Positions 37,128-45,626 of a DNA stretch of 64,000 nt are shown one piece after another (within the stretch, counting starts at the first letter, position 1; the number at the start of each line of letters is the position of its first letter). Source of the DNA: Marinicella litoralis (lineage in GTDB: Bacteria > Pseudomonadota > Gammaproteobacteria > Xanthomonadales > Marinicellaceae). The notes below the pieces were generated by a model. The model searched no databases. It was not told where the DNA came from and saw nothing but the letters and a program-made list of their open reading frames with translations. The stretch lies in the NCBI RefSeq assembly GCF_002591915.1, contig NZ_NIHB01000001.1, positions 783,805-847,804 of the forward strand, written 5' to 3'. The position numbers and the translations under genes are program-made.

Positions 37128-39497
37128 ATGATTGAACACACTAAATTAAATTGGCAACAAGTCAGATGGCATTGTGATGCCGAAAAATTAGGCTTTAAAA
37201 CCACCAAAGAGGTAGAGCCTGTCGATGTCATTATTGGTCAAGATGATGCATTAGAAGCTTTGCAGTTTGCTATTGAATGTGAAGCCTATGGTCAAAATGT
37301 TTATGTCCGAGGATTGAGTGGAACTGGACGAATGAGCATGGTTTCAAAAATTTTAAGGGATGTGAAACCAAAGCTTAAGCAGAAAACAGAACATTGTTAT
37401 GTGGCAAATTTTGCTCAGCCTGACCGCCCCAGGCTTATCAGCTTGCCTGCTGGACAGGGAGTGAAGTTTAAAAACATGATGGATAAGTTAAGCCTGTTTA
37501 TCAGTGAAGATTTGAAGAAAGCAATGGAATCTGATTCTTTGATTCAAGCCAAAAATAAGGTTGAAGAAAATTTACAATCAAAAATTTCTAAAATTACCGA
37601 ACCCTTTGAAACTGAATTAAGTGAGCATTCAATGGCCATGCTGAATGTCAATTCACAACAGGGTCAACAAACCATTATCGCACCAGTGATGGAAGAAAAA
37701 GTTTTGGACCCCAATGCGTGGCAACAAAAGGTCGCAGCAGGAGAGATTAACGAGGCGGAACAAAAAGCGCTGATGGATACCCAGCAAGTGTTCAGCAAAA
37801 AATTAGAAGAAGTGGGGCGTAAAGTCAATGAATTAAAAGAGCAAGGCGTTGTTGCCATTAGGTCCTTGTATGAAAAACACGTATCCAAGTTGATTGATCA
37901 AGAAGTGGCCAGTTTTGCGAAACAATTTAAAGTCAAAGCTGTGTTGCAATTTTTGGAGTCTGTCAAAGAGGATTTATTGGATCAATATTTTTCACCCAAA
38001 AAGAAAGCGTTCAATCCTTATGAGCGCTATGCAGTCAATGTTTTGTTGCAGCATGATGATAAAAAAGACTGTCCTGTTTTGGTTGAAAGGGTACCTTCTT
38101 TGCAAAACTTATTGGGTTCGATTGAAAGTAAATGGTCTGAAAATGGACCGGTATTGGCAGATCATATGAGCATAGTCGGTGGTTCATTGCTGCGTGCCGA
38201 TGGTGGGTTTTTGGTGCTCGATGCCCGTGATTTATTGGCAGAGCAGGGTGCATGGAAAACTTTAATCAGAACCATCAAAAATGAATTGTTGGAGATTGTT
38301 CCAGCTGAAATGAGTTGGCCATTTGGTCAGCCATCTTTGAAACCTGAGCCCATACCGGTTGACATCCGTGTGATTTTATTGGGAGATTCAAGCGTTTATT
38401 ATCACCTTGATAATCAAGACCCCGATTTTCCTGAGTTGTTCAAAGTGTTGGCAGATTTCGATTCAGTGATCAGCCGTGATCAAGAAGGTTTTGACAATTA
38501 TGCGGGTATCATTGCGAAAATCATTAAAGAGGATGGTTTATTACCCTTCGATCGATTTGCCATTGCCCGTTTGATTGAGCATGGCGCCAGGGTGTGCTCT
38601 CAAGACAATAAATTAACAGCTAAATTCTCCAGAGTGGCCGACTTAGCCAGAGAAGCCAGTTACCTTGCCAACAAGGAAAAAAACAAGTTGGTCAGTGGTG
38701 ATGATGTGGTGCATGCGGTTCGAAGAACCAAAAAAAGAGCCGGACTGTCATCAAGAAAGTTTCAAGAGCGGTTACAAGATGGCACCATAAATTTGGATAC
38801 CGATGGCTTTACAATTGGACAAATTAATGGGCTGGCTGTGATCCATGCGGGCCCCATCGTCTATGGCTTTCCATCCAGGATAACAGCCTCTATAGGGCCA
38901 GGTCGATCTGGAGTCATTGACATTGAAGGCATGGCAGGGAAATCGGGTTCCATTCATACCAAAGGATTTCATATTTTAGGTGGCTTGTTGCGGTATATGT
39001 TACCAGTGGAGCATCCATTGACTTTTTCGGCATCAATTGCATTCGAACAAAGTTACGGTGGGATAGATGGTGATTCGGCCTCGGGAGCGGAGTTCTGTTG
39101 TTTAATGTCAGCTTTGACGCAGGTTCCAATCAACCAAGGATTTGCCATGACGGGCGCGATAGATCAGCATGGAAGGCTGCAAGCCATTGGAGGAGTGAAT
39201 GAAAAAATAGAAGGTTTTTTTGACACCTGTCATTACCGTGGATTAACCGGTAAGCAAGGGGTCATTATTCCCAGAGCCAATGCCGGTGAACTGATGTTGA
39301 GGACTGATGTCCAAGAAGCTTGTAAAAACAATTTATTTTCGATACATGCAGTTTCACACATCACAGAGGCCATTGAGGTGTTGATGGAAGAATCGGCAGG
39401 TATTCTAATTGATGGGTTTTATGCTGAGAACAGTGTCATGGGGAAAGCGATGATAATGGCGAAAAAGTATTGGCAAAACACCCAAGCAAAAGTGTAA
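37128..39497 (+). CDS. Lon-like ATP-dependent protease (AAA_32/LonP family)
   Basis: 789 residues. A Walker A-like loop GLSGTGRMSMV lies at about 63-73, with Arg where most P-loops have Lys, a feature I associate with this family. A coiled middle region (about 120-290) precedes the AAA core (GGFLVLDARDLL is Walker B-like). The C-terminal Lon protease domain has the catalytic Ser in DGDSASGAEFCC and Lys in GGVNEKIEGFF. It differs from LonA by lacking the LAN domain. Substrates of this family are unknown. It is divergent from lysAC with a 119-bp spacer. Confidence 0.88.
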   Translation: MIEHTKLNWQQVRWHCDAEKLGFKTTKEVEPVDVIIGQDDALEALQFAIECEAYGQNVYVRGLSGTGRMSMVSKILRDVKPKLKQKTEHCYVANFAQPDRPRLISLPAGQGVKFKNMMDKLSLFISEDLKKAMESDSLIQAKNKVEENLQSKISKITEPFETELSEHSMAMLNVNSQQGQQTIIAPVMEEKVLDPNAWQQKVAAGEINEAEQKALMDTQQVFSKKLEEVGRKVNELKEQGVVAIRSLYEKHVSKLIDQEVASFAKQFKVKAVLQFLESVKEDLLDQYFSPKKKAFNPYERYAVNVLLQHDDKKDCPVLVERVPSLQNLLGSIESKWSENGPVLADHMSIVGGSLLRADGGFLVLDARDLLAEQGAWKTLIRTIKNELLEIVPAEMSWPFGQPSLKPEPIPVDIRVILLGDSSVYYHLDNQDPDFPELFKVLADFDSVISRDQEGFDNYAGIIAKIIKEDGLLPFDRFAIARLIEHGARVCSQDNKLTAKFSRVADLAREASYLANKEKNKLVSGDDVVHAVRRTKKRAGLSSRKFQERLQDGTINLDTDGFTIGQINGLAVIHAGPIVYGFPSRITASIGPGRSGVIDIEGMAGKSGSIHTKGFHILGGLLRYMLPVEHPLTFSASIAFEQSYGGIDGDSASGAEFCCLMSALTQVPINQGFAMTGAIDQHGRLQAIGGVNEKIEGFFDTCHYRGLTGKQGVIIPRANAGELMLRTDVQEACKNNLFSIHAVSHITEAIEVLMEESAGILIDGFYAENSVMGKAMIMAKKYWQNTQAKV

Positions 39498-39659
39498 AAT
39501 TGTGACCGGTTTCACATTGCTTGAGAATTGTTTTAAAAAAAGCTTATATCTTTCTGATTTTGCTTGAAATAATCAAAGTTGTTTGATAATATTATTGTTG
39601 TACGAAACTATTTGTACTATGGGTTGTCTTAATGGGTAATTGTTTTTTTGGGGACGAAG

Positions 39660-40424
39660 GTGTTTTTAAAGTCTAAATGTAAAGGTTTATTATGTACGCT
39701 TGCTTTTGCCGGTTTGGCTCAAGCACAAGACGTTAAGCCGTTTCAGCCTTTTGAAATTTCAGTCAACAAATCCCTAAGCAGCCCTACATTTTCTGCCATG
39801 GATCGCGAATCATTTTTCCAAAACTCACTGCAATCCAATCATTCTGGTTTCGATTTTTTAAATCCACAAAAAAAGGGATATCACCTGTCGACCAAATCTG
39901 ATGGCATGTTTGGCGAAGAATTGATTGTTGGAATGAAATTTGCTGATTGGTTGACCCTAAGGTTGAATGTTATCGATGAAGATCAAGCCTTTGATTTATT
40001 TTCAGGTCCATCAATGAGTCATCAATCAGGTCAAGCAGCCACAGATTTAATGGGCTATCAAGTAGGTGTCAGTTCAGTTTTGAACCTCAGTAATAAATGG
40101 CGCTTAGGTATAGATGTTGGAATGGGCCGTGTCGGTGGTGAATGGCTTGGTTTGTACCAAGATCAAGTAGAAACCACACGATTGGGATTTGGCATTCGAA
40201 ACAGTAAATTTGGCGCCACTTTTCAATCTGACTTCATGAACGGTGCAACACAAAATGACCTAGAGCAATCCACCATAGATTTGCAAGTAGATTGGCATTT
40301 TACCAAAGATGGTACCATTTCATTTGGTGCCAGAAGGAATATCAGGGAAAATACCACCAACGGAACGTCATTGGATGAATTGACGGGTACTGTTCCTTAC
40401 ATCAAATTCAAGCACAACCTTTAA
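39660..40424 (+). CDS. Hypothetical exported, probable outer-membrane beta-barrel protein
   Basis: 254 residues from GTG 39660, which has GGGGA five bases upstream; TTG 39648 is an alternative start. The signal peptide LKSKCKGLLCTLAFAGLAQA ends at AQA-QD. The mature part alternates polar and hydrophobic residues (LTLRLNVIDEDQAFDLF, WRLGIDVGMGRVGGEW, DGTISFGARRNIRENT) and ends IKFKHNL, consistent with a small beta-barrel, but the terminal residue is Leu rather than Phe. I do not recognise a family. It lies 48 bp before lolB on the same strand. Confidence 0.6.
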   Translation: MFLKSKCKGLLCTLAFAGLAQAQDVKPFQPFEISVNKSLSSPTFSAMDRESFFQNSLQSNHSGFDFLNPQKKGYHLSTKSDGMFGEELIVGMKFADWLTLRLNVIDEDQAFDLFSGPSMSHQSGQAATDLMGYQVGVSSVLNLSNKWRLGIDVGMGRVGGEWLGLYQDQVETTRLGFGIRNSKFGATFQSDFMNGATQNDLEQSTIDLQVDWHFTKDGTISFGARRNIRENTTNGTSLDELTGTVPYIKFKHNL

Positions 40425-40472
40425 AATCACCTTCCTGCTATCTCTAGTTGCCATCCTCACATTTTTTGTGTC

Positions 40473-41051
40473 ATGAAAAGATTTGTTTATTTGTTGCTGC
40501 TAATCGCATTGTGTTCTATTCAGTTGTCATGTTCAAGCAACCGTCAATTGAAACCAGGTGCTCTGCCTGTAATAACCGACTTATCAACAATTCAAGAGTA
40601 TACGTTTAACGGTAAGATGTCGTTTTCTGACGGTGTTGAAGGGGGCAGTGGCCAAGTTTCCTGGAACCAGAACCATGATCGGATAGCGGTCACTTTAAAG
40701 GCGCCTCTGAGTAACAAAAGCTGGACCCTGATAGATGCGCCAGGTCATGCTGAAATCCAGTTGTCGAATGGAGAAACCATCTATGGTTTAACTGCAGGTG
40801 ATTTAATCAGTGAACAAATTGGTTGGGATTTGCCATGGAAAGACCTTCAAGCGTGGGTAATCGGCCAAAAATCACCTTCTGGAAGAATATTGAATAAGCA
40901 CACCAATGGCGATTTTGAAATATTGGACCAAGGGTGGTTCATCTCTTATTCGAAAATAAAAACCAATGGCAACGGCATCGTGCCACACAAAATAATTGCC
41001 CGTAAAGACCCTTATTCAATCAAACTAATCATTAAAAATTGGCAATGGTAA
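40473..41051 (+). CDS. lolB: Outer-membrane lipoprotein receptor LolB
   Basis: 192 residues. The signal peptide ends in the lipobox QLSC and the mature protein starts CSSNRQ. YTFNGKMSFSDG and GSGQVSWNQNHDRIAVTLKAPL are typical of LolB, which accepts lipoproteins from LolA and inserts them into the outer membrane. Length and the immediately overlapping ispE downstream (seven bases) match the conserved lolB-ispE-prs arrangement of gammaproteobacteria. Sequence is divergent, as usual for LolB, so position supports the call. Confidence 0.88.
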   Translation: MKRFVYLLLLIALCSIQLSCSSNRQLKPGALPVITDLSTIQEYTFNGKMSFSDGVEGGSGQVSWNQNHDRIAVTLKAPLSNKSWTLIDAPGHAEIQLSNGETIYGLTAGDLISEQIGWDLPWKDLQAWVIGQKSPSGRILNKHTNGDFEILDQGWFISYSKIKTNGNGIVPHKIIARKDPYSIKLIIKNWQW

Positions 41052-41875
41052 AACAATCCGTCTTAAGTCGAGCAAAAATTAATTTGATGTTACGAATCAT
41101 CGGACAACGCAAGGATGGTTATCACCAATTACAAACATGTTTCCAAATACTAGAATGGGGTGATTCAATTGATTTTTGCTGCATCAGAGAAAAAGGCAAC
41201 AACCATATTGATATCAAGGGCTTTACCGGATTAAAAAAAGAAGATAACTTGATTTATCGAGCGGCCTTATCATTGGTACCCTATGCACGTGTATCATCAG
41301 ATTGGTCCATTCTTGTAGAAAAGAATATTCCGACAGGTGCTGGATTGGGTGGAGGCAGTTCAAATGCGGCAGAAACCTTGAAATTTTTAAACACCCATTG
41401 GAAATGCGGCTTGACCCAAATGGAACTGCAGAAAATTGGTAGCAAACTTGGGGCGGACATACCCGTGTTTATATCAGGTCATTCAGCATTGGCTTCAGGC
41501 ATTGGTGATGAATTGGTACAAATGGAATTCAATACCCCATATATCTTGCTGATTTTTGCAGGTACTCATATCAGTACCCAATCAATATTCCAACACCCAA
41601 GATTAAATAGAAATCAAGTTGAATTAACGGCAGAGGAACTGGACAATCGTGATCTGTGGATCAATGACTTTTTTCCACTGGTGTTAAATAATTACGCAGA
41701 TATGAATACCCTGTACCAACAATTAAGCAAGCACATCCATGTTAGATTGTCTGGTTCAGGCTCAACCCTGTTTGCTGTATACAATGATGAATCAGCAGCC
41801 CAGACAGCCCTAAAATGGGCTGATAAATATGCAAACTGTATGCTGGTTAGACCTAAAATAAATACGGTTGTCTAA
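41045..41875 (+). CDS. ispE: 4-diphosphocytidyl-2-C-methyl-D-erythritol kinase
   Basis: 276 residues from ATG 41045; a TTG two codons upstream is less likely. SRAKINLMLRIIGQRKDGYH is the N-terminal substrate motif and NIPTGAGLGGGSSNAAETL is the GHMP-kinase ATP loop; LSGSGSTLFAVY is the C-terminal glycine motif. It phosphorylates CDP-methylerythritol in the MEP isoprenoid pathway. It overlaps lolB by seven bases, so translation is probably coupled. The tRNA-Gln gene follows. Confidence 0.95.
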   Translation: MVKQSVLSRAKINLMLRIIGQRKDGYHQLQTCFQILEWGDSIDFCCIREKGNNHIDIKGFTGLKKEDNLIYRAALSLVPYARVSSDWSILVEKNIPTGAGLGGGSSNAAETLKFLNTHWKCGLTQMELQKIGSKLGADIPVFISGHSALASGIGDELVQMEFNTPYILLIFAGTHISTQSIFQHPRLNRNQVELTAEELDNRDLWINDFFPLVLNNYADMNTLYQQLSKHIHVRLSGSGSTLFAVYNDESAAQTALKWADKYANCMLVRPKINTVV

Positions 41876-41914
41876 AAATAAAAGCAAAAAGAGATTATTT
41901 TTATTATTTTGCCT

Positions 41915-41942
41915 TTGCAATCAAATTTTATCTGGTTATAAT
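41915..41942 (+). promoter_or_regulatory. Promoter of tRNA-Gln
   Basis: TTGCAA (41915-41920), a 16-bp spacer and a perfect TATAAT (41937-41942). The bases just after the -10 box (ATGCCGCC) are GC-rich, as in stringently controlled stable-RNA promoters, though this control is inference. The tRNA begins 56 bp after the -10 box. Confidence 0.65.
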
Positions 41943-41997
41943 ATGCCGCCTTTGGAGCTGATTGTTAAGCTTTAAAGAATGAGTCTATCTCACTAAT

Positions 41998-42073
41998 TGG
42001 GATGTCGCCAAGTGGTTAAGGCACCAGGTTTTGATCCTGGCATTCGGAGGTTCGAATCCTCCCATCCCAGCCA
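41998..42073 (+). tRNA. tRNA-Gln (anticodon TTG)
   Basis: A full cloverleaf of 76 nt including encoded CCA. The acceptor stem TGGGATG pairs with CATCCCA, the D-stem is GCC/GGC, the anticodon stem CCAGG/CCTGG encloses TTTTGAT with anticodon TTG at 42031-42033, and the T-arm is GGAGG-TTCGAAT-CCTCC. The 5' T-A end pair is typical of tRNA-Gln. Its position between ispE and prs is common in gammaproteobacteria. Confidence 0.96.
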
Positions 42074-42127
42074 TATTTATGTCATGCCCGTCCCATGTAC
42101 GGGCATACTTGTATCTGAGGCTGTAAA

Positions 42128-43081
42128 ATGTTCGATCGTGGAATCAGGTTGTTTTCAGGTAACGCCAATCCAGCATTGGGACAGAAAATTGCTGACAACT
42201 TAGGCGTACCATTGGGACGCGCTAAGGTGGGTCGTTTCAGTGATGGTGAAGTGTCTGTTGAAATCAGAGACAATGTCCGAGGGCAAGATATTTTCTTGAT
42301 ACAACCCACATGCCGACCGACCGCAGATAACTTTATGGAACTGGTCGTTATGGTAGATGCCTTGAAAAGGGCCTCAGCCAGGACAGTTACCGCAGTCATT
42401 CCCTATTTTGGGTATGCCAGACAAGACAGAAGACCCAGGTCATCACGAGTACCCATTACTGCAAAAGTGGCTGCAAAAATGATTGCAGCGGTGGGCGTTG
42501 ATCGTGTTTTAACCGTTGATTTACATGCCGATCAAATCCAAGGTTTTTTTGACATTCCTGTGGACAATGTTTATGCATCACCATTGACTTTGGCTGATAT
42601 GTGGCAACGTTTTGATAGCAAGGACGTCACCATAGTTTCACCAGACATAGGTGGTGTTGTAAGGGCCAGAGCCATTGCCAAAAGATTGGGTTGTGAACTG
42701 GCAATTATAGATAAAAGAAGACCCAAGCCAAATATGGCCAAAGTGATGAACATCATTGGGGAGGTTAAAGACCAAATTTGTATCTTGGTTGATGACATGA
42801 TTGATACGGCTGGTACTTTATGTGCTGCATCAACTGCATTGAAAGAGTTTGGTGCAAAAGAAGTCCATGCCTATTGTGTGCACCCTGTGTTATCAGGTGA
42901 TGCTATAAAGAATATTGAAGGTTCAGGTTTAACTGAACTGGTGGTGACCGATACCATCCCTTTGAGGCAAGAAGCGCTCGATTGTAAAAAAATACGTCAA
43001 TTGTCCGTGGCAGAAATGCTGGGAGAGACAATCAGACGAATCGCTAACAGAGAGTCTGTTAGTTCAATGTACATCGATTGA
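42128..43081 (+). CDS. prs: Ribose-phosphate pyrophosphokinase (PRPP synthetase)
   Basis: 317 residues. [19 protein letters not shown] opens the protein, with [17 protein letters not shown], the flexible-loop [11 protein letters not shown], and the PRPP-binding loop [12 protein letters not shown] near 215-228; [12 protein letters not shown] is also conserved. It makes PRPP from ribose 5-phosphate and ATP for nucleotides, His and Trp. It lies 54 bp after tRNA-Gln. Confidence 0.96.
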   Translation: MFDRGIRLFSGNANPALGQKIADNLGVPLGRAKVGRFSDGEVSVEIRDNVRGQDIFLIQPTCRPTADNFMELVVMVDALKRASARTVTAVIPYFGYARQDRRPRSSRVPITAKVAAKMIAAVGVDRVLTVDLHADQIQGFFDIPVDNVYASPLTLADMWQRFDSKDVTIVSPDIGGVVRARAIAKRLGCELAIIDKRRPKPNMAKVMNIIGEVKDQICILVDDMIDTAGTLCAASTALKEFGAKEVHAYCVHPVLSGDAIKNIEGSGLTELVVTDTIPLRQEALDCKKIRQLSVAEMLGETIRRIANRESVSSMYID

Positions 43082-43096
43082 TAGATCGATGATTTT

Positions 43097-43117
43097 ACAC
43101 CCTGGTCGCAAGGGTGT
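43097..43117 (+). terminator. Hairpin between prs and rplY
   Basis: A seven-base stem ACACCCT/AGGGTGT with a seven-base loop, followed by TACTGTTTTATAGG. The T-rich tail is short, so termination may be partial and let rplY be read through. Placed 15 bp after the prs stop and 22 bp before the rplY ATG. Confidence 0.45.
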
Positions 43118-43139
43118 TACTGTTTTATAGGAAATTATT

Positions 43140-43811
43140 ATGGCTATATTTAAAGTAGAAGCGGAAATCCGCTCAGACGTTGGGAAAGGTGCGAGCCGCC
43201 GCTTACGTCATGCAGGTTTGGTACCGGTTGTGTTATACGGTGGTGACAAGGAACCAAGAAATTTGACCTTGCAACATCATAAAGTACTCCATTTGGTTGA
43301 AGATGAAGCTTTCTTTTCAAGCATCATTGAGTTCTCAGCTGATGGTGGCAAAAAACAAAAAGTGGTATTGAAAGATGTACAAAGACATCCAGCAAAACAA
43401 TTAATTATGCACATGGATTTCATGCGTGTTAATGATAAAAATGAAATTGTAATGAATGTTCCATTGCATTTTGAAGGTGGTGAAAACTCACCTGCTGGTA
43501 AATCTTCACGTGTGATGATTGATTACCAAATGAATGAAGTTGAAATCACATGTTTCCCTAAAGATTTGCCAGAGTTCATCAGTGTTGATGTTTCTGAATT
43601 TGATGCAGGTGATAATTTACATTTAAGTGATTTGAAATTGCCAAAAGGTGTTACTTTGGTTGCATTCACTCATGGTGACAATGATGCTTATGATGCAGTG
43701 GTTGTATCTACATCAGTGGTTGGTCAAGTTGAAACAGAAGAAGACGAAGTTGAAGAAGTTTCTGTTGAAGTTGAAGCAACAAAACAATCTAAAGACGATT
43801 CAGCTGAGTAA
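43140..43811 (+). CDS. rplY: 50S ribosomal protein L25 (general stress protein Ctc type)
   Basis: 223 residues, the long CTC form with an N-terminal L25 domain (about 1-95) and a C-terminal TL5-like beta domain. GKGASRRLRHAGLVPVVLYGG is the 5S-rRNA-binding start, and VQRHPAKQLIMHMDFMRV closes the L25 domain. The C-terminus is acidic (EEDEVEEVSVEVEATK). It binds 5S rRNA in the central protuberance. An AGGAAATTATT ribosome-binding region precedes the ATG. Followed by a strong inverted repeat, then pth. Confidence 0.95.
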   Translation: MAIFKVEAEIRSDVGKGASRRLRHAGLVPVVLYGGDKEPRNLTLQHHKVLHLVEDEAFFSSIIEFSADGGKKQKVVLKDVQRHPAKQLIMHMDFMRVNDKNEIVMNVPLHFEGGENSPAGKSSRVMIDYQMNEVEITCFPKDLPEFISVDVSEFDAGDNLHLSDLKLPKGVTLVAFTHGDNDAYDAVVVSTSVVGQVETEEDEVEEVSVEVEATKQSKDDSAE

Positions 43812-43824
43812 AATCAGTTGATAC

Positions 43825-43852
43825 AAAGGGAAGCGTATTTGCGCTTCCCTTT
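43825..43852. terminator. Strong inverted repeat between rplY and pth
   Basis: A perfect 11-base inverted repeat AAAGGGAAGCG / CGCTTCCCTTT with a six-base loop, 13 bp after rplY. The arm ends in TTT and is followed by GTGC, so the U-tract is built into the stem. It could act in both directions; the pth ATG lies 21 bp further. Confidence 0.6.
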
Positions 43853-43873
43853 GTGCTTCTCATAATACCTAAA

Positions 43874-44440
43874 ATGCAAGTTATATTTGGCCTGGGCAAT
43901 CCAGGTGAAAAATACCAACAAACCCGACACAATGCCGGCTTTTGGTATATTGATGCATTGGCAAAAAAACACAATTGCATTTTCAAACCTGAAAAAAAAT
44001 TCAAAGCAGAAGTCGCCATATGGAATTTTATGGGAAAAAAGATATGGTTGGTGAAACCACAGGCTTTTATGAACTGTTCTGCTCAAAGTGTAGTCCCTTT
44101 TATCCATTTTTACCGCATTCCGGTTGATGAAGTGTTGGTGGCTTATGATGAGCTTGATATCCCTGTTGGTACGGCTAAGTTAAAAAAATCGGGAGGCCAC
44201 GGAGGCCATAATGGTTTGCGTGACATCATTCCAACCCTTGGTAAAGATTTCAAAAGGTTGCGGATTGGTATCGGTCACCCTGGTGACAAATCTAAAGTGA
44301 CTCCATGGGTCCTCGGCAGACCTGGTCTTGATGATTCAATTGAGATTGAGCGTTGCATTGATCGATGTATTGACGTTACTGATGACTTGATCAAAGGAGA
44401 TTGGGATAAGGCCATGAAATTACTTCATACTGCTGACTGA
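43874..44440 (+). CDS. pth: Peptidyl-tRNA hydrolase
   Basis: 188 residues from ATG 43874; a GTG at 43853 lies at the hairpin edge and is unlikely. VIFGLGNPGEKYQQTRHNAGFWYID holds the catalytic His and Asn, followed by VKPQAFMNCS, AYDELDIPVG (catalytic Asp) and KSGGHGGHNGLRDI. It recycles peptidyl-tRNAs released prematurely from ribosomes. Its 3' end overlaps the convergent metX gene by 16 bases. The usual downstream ychF is replaced by metX here. Confidence 0.94.
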   Translation: MQVIFGLGNPGEKYQQTRHNAGFWYIDALAKKHNCIFKPEKKFKAEVAIWNFMGKKIWLVKPQAFMNCSAQSVVPFIHFYRIPVDEVLVAYDELDIPVGTAKLKKSGGHGGHNGLRDIIPTLGKDFKRLRIGIGHPGDKSKVTPWVLGRPGLDDSIEIERCIDRCIDVTDDLIKGDWDKAMKLLHTAD

Positions 44441-45522
44441 ACCAGGTAATCTCCGACCAATTGAGTAAATGTTTGCTGGTCGACTAAAAATGCATCGTGT
44501 CCTTGGATTGAATTTGTTATGACCAATTCACTTTTTATACCTGCTTTCTGCAATAATTGGTGTAATTCTGTTTGTAACGCCACCGGAAATAGTAAGTCGG
44601 TTTCGGCGCCTATAATTAATGCCCCATCCAATTTAACCCGACCCAATGGGTTGCTTCCCCTTGGTTGTGCGTAGGAATGGCCATCAAACCAATCCATCGC
44701 TCGCGATAAATAAAGGTAACTGATTGGATCAAATTTATGTACGAATTGGTTGGCATGGTGTTCCAAATAGCTTTCTATTGGAAACTCACTACCAAAAGCA
44801 TGTTCAGGTACTTTTTTCAAACTGCGGGGAAAGCGATCTGCCCATTCGGTCGCTGAACGGTAACTCAACATACCAATTTTCCTGGCAAACTTCATACCTT
44901 CTTCTGGCCAATTTGCTGCTGAGTAGTGACCTTGGTTGAAGTTTTCATCTTTCAGAATGGCTTCACGCTGGAGGGACCTTATGGCTGTGCTGAAAGGTGG
45001 TGAAGCCATGCCAGATGCGATATGGACCAGGTGTTTACAGTATTCGCTGTGCTTTAATAATAAGGCCAATGCTGTCATCCCACCCATTGATGGTCCAATG
45101 GTTGCATGTAATCGATCGATGCCTAATGATTGGCAGAGTAGGACAGATGTGTTGGCAATGTCCTCTAAACATAAATCAGGAAAATCAAAACGATAGGCTT
45201 GCCCAGTTCTGGGATTGGGTGAGCATGGACCGGTTGAGCCTTTACAGCTGCCCAATGAACTGGCACAGATGACAAACCATTGATTGGTGTCTATGGCCTT
45301 TCCTGGACCAATCATGTATTCCCACCACCCTGCAGTGTCATTTGCAGAATGTCTGGCTGCATGCGAGTCTGCTGACAGTCCAGTAAGAATTAATAAGGCA
45401 TTGGATTTGTTTTGATTTAATTGGCCCCAGGTTTCATAAGCAATTATACCGTTATCAATTTGACCACCTCGGTGAAATTGATAATGATTGGGTATATTAA
45501 ATATTTTTAGATAGTTGGCCAT
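44425..45522 (-). CDS. metX: Homoserine O-acyltransferase, MetX family
   Basis: 365 residues from ATG 45522, preceded by GGGGACAAC as ribosome-binding site; a TTG at 45540 is less likely and lies within a hairpin. The alpha/beta hydrolase fold shows ILTGLSADSHA near the start, the nucleophile elbow ATIGPSMGGMTAL (Ser about 140), and catalytic Asp and His in AETDLLFP and NSIQGHDAFLVD. It acylates homoserine for methionine synthesis. In gammaproteobacteria, MetX proteins can use succinyl-CoA rather than acetyl-CoA, and I cannot settle this from sequence alone. The leader holds a terminator-like hairpin. Confidence 0.9.
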   Translation of the reverse strand: MANYLKIFNIPNHYQFHRGGQIDNGIIAYETWGQLNQNKSNALLILTGLSADSHAARHSANDTAGWWEYMIGPGKAIDTNQWFVICASSLGSCKGSTGPCSPNPRTGQAYRFDFPDLCLEDIANTSVLLCQSLGIDRLHATIGPSMGGMTALALLLKHSEYCKHLVHIASGMASPPFSTAIRSLQREAILKDENFNQGHYSAANWPEEGMKFARKIGMLSYRSATEWADRFPRSLKKVPEHAFGSEFPIESYLEHHANQFVHKFDPISYLYLSRAMDWFDGHSYAQPRGSNPLGRVKLDGALIIGAETDLLFPVALQTELHQLLQKAGIKSELVITNSIQGHDAFLVDQQTFTQLVGDYLVQSAV

Positions 45523-45531
45523 GTTGTCCCC

Positions 45532-45568
45532 AAAAAACAAACGGCCCAGAAAATTAACCAGACCGTTT
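45532..45568 (-). terminator. Terminator-like hairpin in the metX leader
   Basis: On the minus strand AAACGGTC (from 45568) pairs with GGCCGTTT (to 45539), extended by TGG/CTG with wobble pairs around an eight-base loop, then TGTTTTTT down to 45532. The metX ATG follows ten bases later at 45522, and its SD abuts the T-tract. A transcript from the upstream TACAAT (45586-45581) would carry this structure, so it may be an attenuator rather than a gene-end terminator. Confidence 0.5.
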
Positions 45569-45580
45569 TTTGATTGAAGT

Positions 45581-45586
45581 ATTGTA
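45581..45586 (-). promoter_or_regulatory. Possible -10 box of metX
   Basis: TACAAT on the minus strand, 59 bases before the metX ATG. No clear -35 hexamer is present at the right distance. It abuts the hairpin at 45587-45619. Confidence 0.3.
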
Positions 45587-45619
45587 ACAAAGAGGTTTCA
45601 TGATAAGAAGCCTCTTTGT
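45587..45619. terminator. Inverted repeat after the ABC permease gene
   Basis: A perfect nine-base stem ACAAAGAGG/CCTCTTTGT, extended by TTC/GAA after a bulge, directly downstream of the ABC operon on the minus strand. No T-tract follows, so termination efficiency is uncertain. Confidence 0.45.
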
Positions 45620-45626
45620 GACTCAA

